Part shown: one piece after another, positions 61,058-64,000 of the stretch
Layout: each line of letters starts with the position of its first letter
Numbering within the stretch: position 1 is the first letter of the stretch
Source of the DNA: CAWCVR01 sp963799105
GTDB lineage: Bacteria > Acidobacteriota > Terriglobia > Bryobacterales > Bryobacteraceae
Direction of reading: 5' to 3'
DNA length: 64,000 bases
Assembly (NCBI GenBank): GCA_963799105.1
Contig: CAWCVR010000020.1
Coordinates: forward strand, 33,621 to 97,620
Position numbers and translations under genes: made by a program
Notes under the pieces: model-generated
Seen by the model: only the letters and a program-made list of their open reading frames with translations
Databases searched by the model: none
What the model was told of the DNA's origin: nothing

Positions 61058-63193
61058 ATGAAAACGAGTATTAGGCTTTTAGGAGTGGCATCGGTGGCAT
61101 TCTTCCTCTTCGTAGGAGGTCTTGCCGCGCAATCGTTGTCGAGTTACGTCCGCACCGACAAGCCCGAAGCCGCGATCGAAATTCGCGCCGGGCAGCAGAG
61201 TTCGTTCCGGATTCCCCGGACAGTGTACGGGATCTACACGGAGAACGTCGGCAACGAGATTTATGGGGGCGTGTCTGCCCAGCTTCTTGAGAACCCAAGC
61301 CTGGAGGACTACCACGCCAGTTTGCAGGCGATGAATTCGCGGTTTGCGGATCGGGCTTTCGTAAGCTCCCTGAACGAAGGATTGCCACTGCCCTGGCAGC
61401 CCTTGAGAGATGTCGGGAAGCGGTATGAGTCCATTTTCGGCGCCGGAGCGGCCAATTCCGATCGCTATATCTACATGATGGGCCTGCCGCACCCGGAGGC
61501 CAAGGGGTTCAAGGCTCGGATCGAAATGATCACAACCGAGGAACTCGGAATCCGCCAGGGCATCTACCTGCCGGTTCATCGGGAACTGGAGTACATGGGA
61601 TCCCTGTTCGCTTCCTCGGTGGAGGGGCCTGTGCGCCTGATGGTGAGCTTCCGGCCCCGGAACAATCCCGACAAGATTCTGGCTTCCACGGAGGTCCAGG
61701 TGCCGGATGGCGGGAAATGGACGAAGCTCCCGTTCCGCCTGCGTCTTCCAGCCGGGGCCGTGAAGTCGCATGAGCTGGTGGATTTCGCGGTGTCGATGAC
61801 CGGCAGCCAGCGGTTTTCTCTCGATATGATCCGGCTTTATCCGGCCGACGCAGTCGAAGGACTGTTCGATCCGGAGGTGCTCAAGGCCACCAGGGAAATG
61901 AACTTCTCTCTGGTGCGCTGGGGCGGCAACTTCATGAGCACCTATCACTGGGAGGACGGTGTAGGACCGCTGGACAAGCGCCGCACCGAGCTCAATCGGG
62001 CTTGGGGGACCATGGAATACAACGAGTTCGGGACGGATGAATTCATGTCCTTCTGCCGGCTCGCGGGGGTGCAGCCGATGATCTGCCTGAACCTGGGAAG
62101 CGGCACCAAGGAAGAAGCCAGGAAATGGGTGGAGTATGTGAACGGAGCGCCGACCACGCCCCAAGGCGCACGCCGCGCGGCCAACGGGCATCGCGATCCG
62201 TATCCGGCGACCATCTGGGAACTGGGGAACGAGCTCTGGGGAGACGACCAGATGGGGTGGCAGACGCCCACCAGCAATGCCGCCCGTTATCTGGAGTTCT
62301 ACCCGGTCATCCGCAAGCAAGCTCTCCCGGGCGCGAAACTGGTAGCCTGTGGTCCCGGTGCTGACTTTACCGGGGCCTGGACCGGAGCCCTCGTCAAGAA
62401 TGCCGGCAAGGATCTAAGCTATCTCAGCGTACACTACGTCGTCCATCTCAATCAGATTGTGGCCAAGGCGCCGGATGCCGACACACAGACAGCCATCCCT
62501 CTGGCCCTCCCGATCGGGATGGCGAACCTCTTGAAGCCTATCCGGGCGCAGATCGACGCGGATCCGGCCACCAAGGGCCGGGTGGGGCTGGCATACACGG
62601 AATGGAACTGGGGAGGCACCGGGCCATCCTCGACCAACATCGGCGGAGCGGTTATGGGCGCGGGTTGGATGAACATGATGCTGTCTCAGGCCGATTTTGT
62701 GCCCATATCCAGCATGTCGGGCCTGATGGGAGGCGGAGGCCTGCGCAAGTCGCATGGCCTGGTCTGGGCCACCCCCCAGTGCTGGGCGTTCTGGCTTTAC
62801 TCGCATCGCGCCGGGGACACGGTGGTGGCCACGCAAACCGAGGTTCGCCACTATGACGTTCACGACGGGATGACCAGCATGCCTGAGATTCCGGATGTTC
62901 CCTATCTCGACGTGCTGGCAACCAGGAACTCGACGAGCGGCGATCTGGTTCTCTTCGTCGCCAACCGCGATAGGAAGAACGATACTCCGACGACGCTGCG
63001 GCTGCGGGGATTCACCGCCGCCGCCCAGGCACAGGTAGATACGCTGGCCGCCGACTCGCCGCTCGCCGAGAATACGGGTGACCGCCCGGACGCGATTCGG
63101 CCTGTGACCTCGTCCCTGGCCGTGCCTGGAAACGAGATTCGGTACGTTTTTCCCAAGCTCTCTGTGACGGTCATTACTTTGAAGCGCCGGTGA
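61058..63193 (+). CDS. alpha-L-arabinofuranosidase, GH51
   Basis: 711 residues, ATG 61058 with GGGAG upstream; signal peptide 1-25 (LLGVASVAFFLFVGGLAAQ). Retaining enzyme removing arabinofuranose from arabinans or arabinoxylan. Features: YGIYTENVGNEIYGGVSAQL near the start, carbohydrate-binding-like region ~100-260, LVRWGGNFMSTYHWEDGVGP, acid/base Glu392 in WELGNELWG, nucleophile Glu515 in YTEWNWGG, and a C-terminal beta domain. Adjacent to no other arabinose gene but fits the plant-polysaccharide theme. Confidence 0.87.
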   Translation: MKTSIRLLGVASVAFFLFVGGLAAQSLSSYVRTDKPEAAIEIRAGQQSSFRIPRTVYGIYTENVGNEIYGGVSAQLLENPSLEDYHASLQAMNSRFADRAFVSSLNEGLPLPWQPLRDVGKRYESIFGAGAANSDRYIYMMGLPHPEAKGFKARIEMITTEELGIRQGIYLPVHRELEYMGSLFASSVEGPVRLMVSFRPRNNPDKILASTEVQVPDGGKWTKLPFRLRLPAGAVKSHELVDFAVSMTGSQRFSLDMIRLYPADAVEGLFDPEVLKATREMNFSLVRWGGNFMSTYHWEDGVGPLDKRRTELNRAWGTMEYNEFGTDEFMSFCRLAGVQPMICLNLGSGTKEEARKWVEYVNGAPTTPQGARRAANGHRDPYPATIWELGNELWGDDQMGWQTPTSNAARYLEFYPVIRKQALPGAKLVACGPGADFTGAWTGALVKNAGKDLSYLSVHYVVHLNQIVAKAPDADTQTAIPLALPIGMANLLKPIRAQIDADPATKGRVGLAYTEWNWGGTGPSSTNIGGAVMGAGWMNMMLSQADFVPISSMSGLMGGGGLRKSHGLVWATPQCWAFWLYSHRAGDTVVATQTEVRHYDVHDGMTSMPEIPDVPYLDVLATRNSTSGDLVLFVANRDRKNDTPTTLRLRGFTAAAQAQVDTLAADSPLAENTGDRPDAIRPVTSSLAVPGNEIRYVFPKLSVTVITLKRR

Positions 63194-63207
63194 CCGGGCA
63201 CCGTGAT

Positions 63208-64000
63208 ATGACTCCTTCAGGCGCCGGTGCTTTTCGAAAACCAAGCTTGATGAAATGCCCCCAGAACTACGGGTACGCGGATGGATTGAACCGGATCACG
63301 TCGGCGGGCGAGACGAACACGAATGGCACAAACGCCGGGTTGGGATGGAGCCAGCAGTTTGCATACAATGATGCGTGGGGGAACCGGACATTGCAGGCTC
63401 CGACGTTCAGTACCGGGTGGTCGTATCCGGCGTCGTTCGATGCGACGAACCGGGTGACGGCGGGTGCGGGCTGGACTTACAGTGCGGACTACCGGGGGAA
63501 TCTGGCGTCAACGCCGGAGATGGGGACGATGACGTACGATGCGGAGTCGCGGCTGCAAACGGCGACGGGGCCGTATGGGACGGCCGGCTTCGTGTACGAC
63601 GGGGATGGGCGGCGGGTAGTGGCGACGCACGGCGGGACGGACACGGTGTACGTGTACGATGCGATGGGGCAGTTGGCGGCGGAGTACGGGGGGCCGGCGA
63701 CGGGGAACGGGACGGAGTTTCTGACGCAGGACCATTTGGGGAGCACGCGGCTGGTGACGGGAGCCGGGGGCGCGGTGGTGGAGCGGCACGATTATGCGCC
63801 GTTTGGGGAGGAGATTCCGGCGCAAGGGTGCGGGCTGCCGGTGGGATCGCCGGGGCGGAGTCCGCGGTGCGACATCGCAGGGTACGGAGCGGCAAGCGAG
63901 GTGCATCTGCTGTTCACGGGGAAGGAGCGGGATGGGAATACGGGCCTCGATTACTTCGGGGCGCGGTACTACTCGGGCGTGCAGGGGAGGTTCACGAGTG
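63208..64000 (+). CDS. RHS-repeat protein, 5'-truncated remnant running off the window
   Basis: At least 264 codons from ATG 63208 (ATG 63250 is an alternative), open to the right edge. YD-repeat units (YGYADGLNRITSAGETNTNG, MTYDAESRLQTATGPYGTAG, FVYDGDGRRVVATHGG) and the RHS core (DHLGSTRLVTGAGGAVVERH, YAPFGEE, FTGKERDGNTGLDYFGARYY) are clear. Full RHS proteins have more than a thousand residues and a signal peptide; this begins mid-repeat, 15 bp after the GH51 stop, with no ribosome site. Either a truncated 3' cassette displaced by recombination, or a decayed copy. The variable toxin tip would lie beyond the window. Confidence 0.8.
   Translation, partial: MTPSGAGAFRKPSLMKCPQNYGYADGLNRITSAGETNTNGTNAGLGWSQQFAYNDAWGNRTLQAPTFSTGWSYPASFDATNRVTAGAGWTYSADYRGNLASTPEMGTMTYDAESRLQTATGPYGTAGFVYDGDGRRVVATHGGTDTVYVYDAMGQLAAEYGGPATGNGTEFLTQDHLGSTRLVTGAGGAVVERHDYAPFGEEIPAQGCGLPVGSPGRSPRCDIAGYGAASEVHLLFTGKERDGNTGLDYFGARYYSGVQGRFTS

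Noticed and set aside
1..64000. tRNA or rRNA genes
   Set aside because: No T-arm-type GGTTCGAATCC pattern with a matching acceptor stem or rRNA core sequence was noticed; a covariance scan would be decisive.

Overview
This 64 kb window is high-GC, densely coding bacterial DNA. It most likely comes from an acidobacterium of the Solibacter/Bryobacter group. The evidence is a protein with NHL repeats and the C-terminal domain I recognise as the Solibacter-type TIGR03437 domain, several short palindromic intergenic repeat families, many secreted glycosidases, and a small microcompartment locus with a class II aldolase. I see no tRNA, rRNA, CRISPR array, transposase or phage gene.

Layout. 1-7.7 kb: a minus-strand polysaccharide operon with an oligogalacturonate-lyase-like propeller, GH29 fucosidase, GH50-like glycosidase and a DUF5107/TPR protein cut by the window edge. 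7.9-10.4 kb: cysD and cysN, the latter with a decayed APS-kinase tail. 10.7-16.6 kb: a TolC/MFP/RND efflux operon plus a small membrane protein. 16.6-27 kb: a rhamnose block with a lactonase-type amidohydrolase (leader out of frame), rhaA, rhaT, rhaM, a GH106 rhamnosidase and a secreted hydrolase. 27-30.4 kb: a hybrid histidine kinase divergent from an Hpt-receiver protein. 30.4-35.7 kb: a radical SAM/SPASM enzyme, an NHL-repeat protein and a seven-bladed WD40 protein ending in a cysteine-rich CxC tail, a candidate new modification system.

35.9-39.4 kb: an Nramp-like transporter behind an M-box (Mg2+) riboswitch, a small membrane protein, a small basic secreted protein and a rhomboid protease. 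39.5-41.6 kb: a microcompartment cluster (class II aldolase, one hexameric and three pentameric shell proteins). 42.4-54.4 kb: a flagellar filament island with fliW, csrA, an aminotransferase-formyltransferase fusion, a SPINDLY-type glycosyltransferase, a giant flagellin interrupted by three single-base indels, fliD and a small chaperone-like protein. 54.7-60.7 kb: a membrane-bound spermidine-synthase-like protein convergent with an AmmeMemoRadiSam operon. 61-64 kb: a GH51 arabinofuranosidase and the 3' part of an RHS-repeat gene.

Together the genes suggest a soil degrader of pectin- and hemicellulose-type plant polymers. Rhamnosidase, mutarotase, symporter and isomerase would feed rhamnulose; a kinase, not in this window, would give the phosphate split by the encapsulated aldolase. 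Three repeat families punctuate the intergenic spaces: a 130 bp element that coincides with TAG stop codons, and two related inverted-repeat families. One copy of these lies in frame inside a coding sequence.
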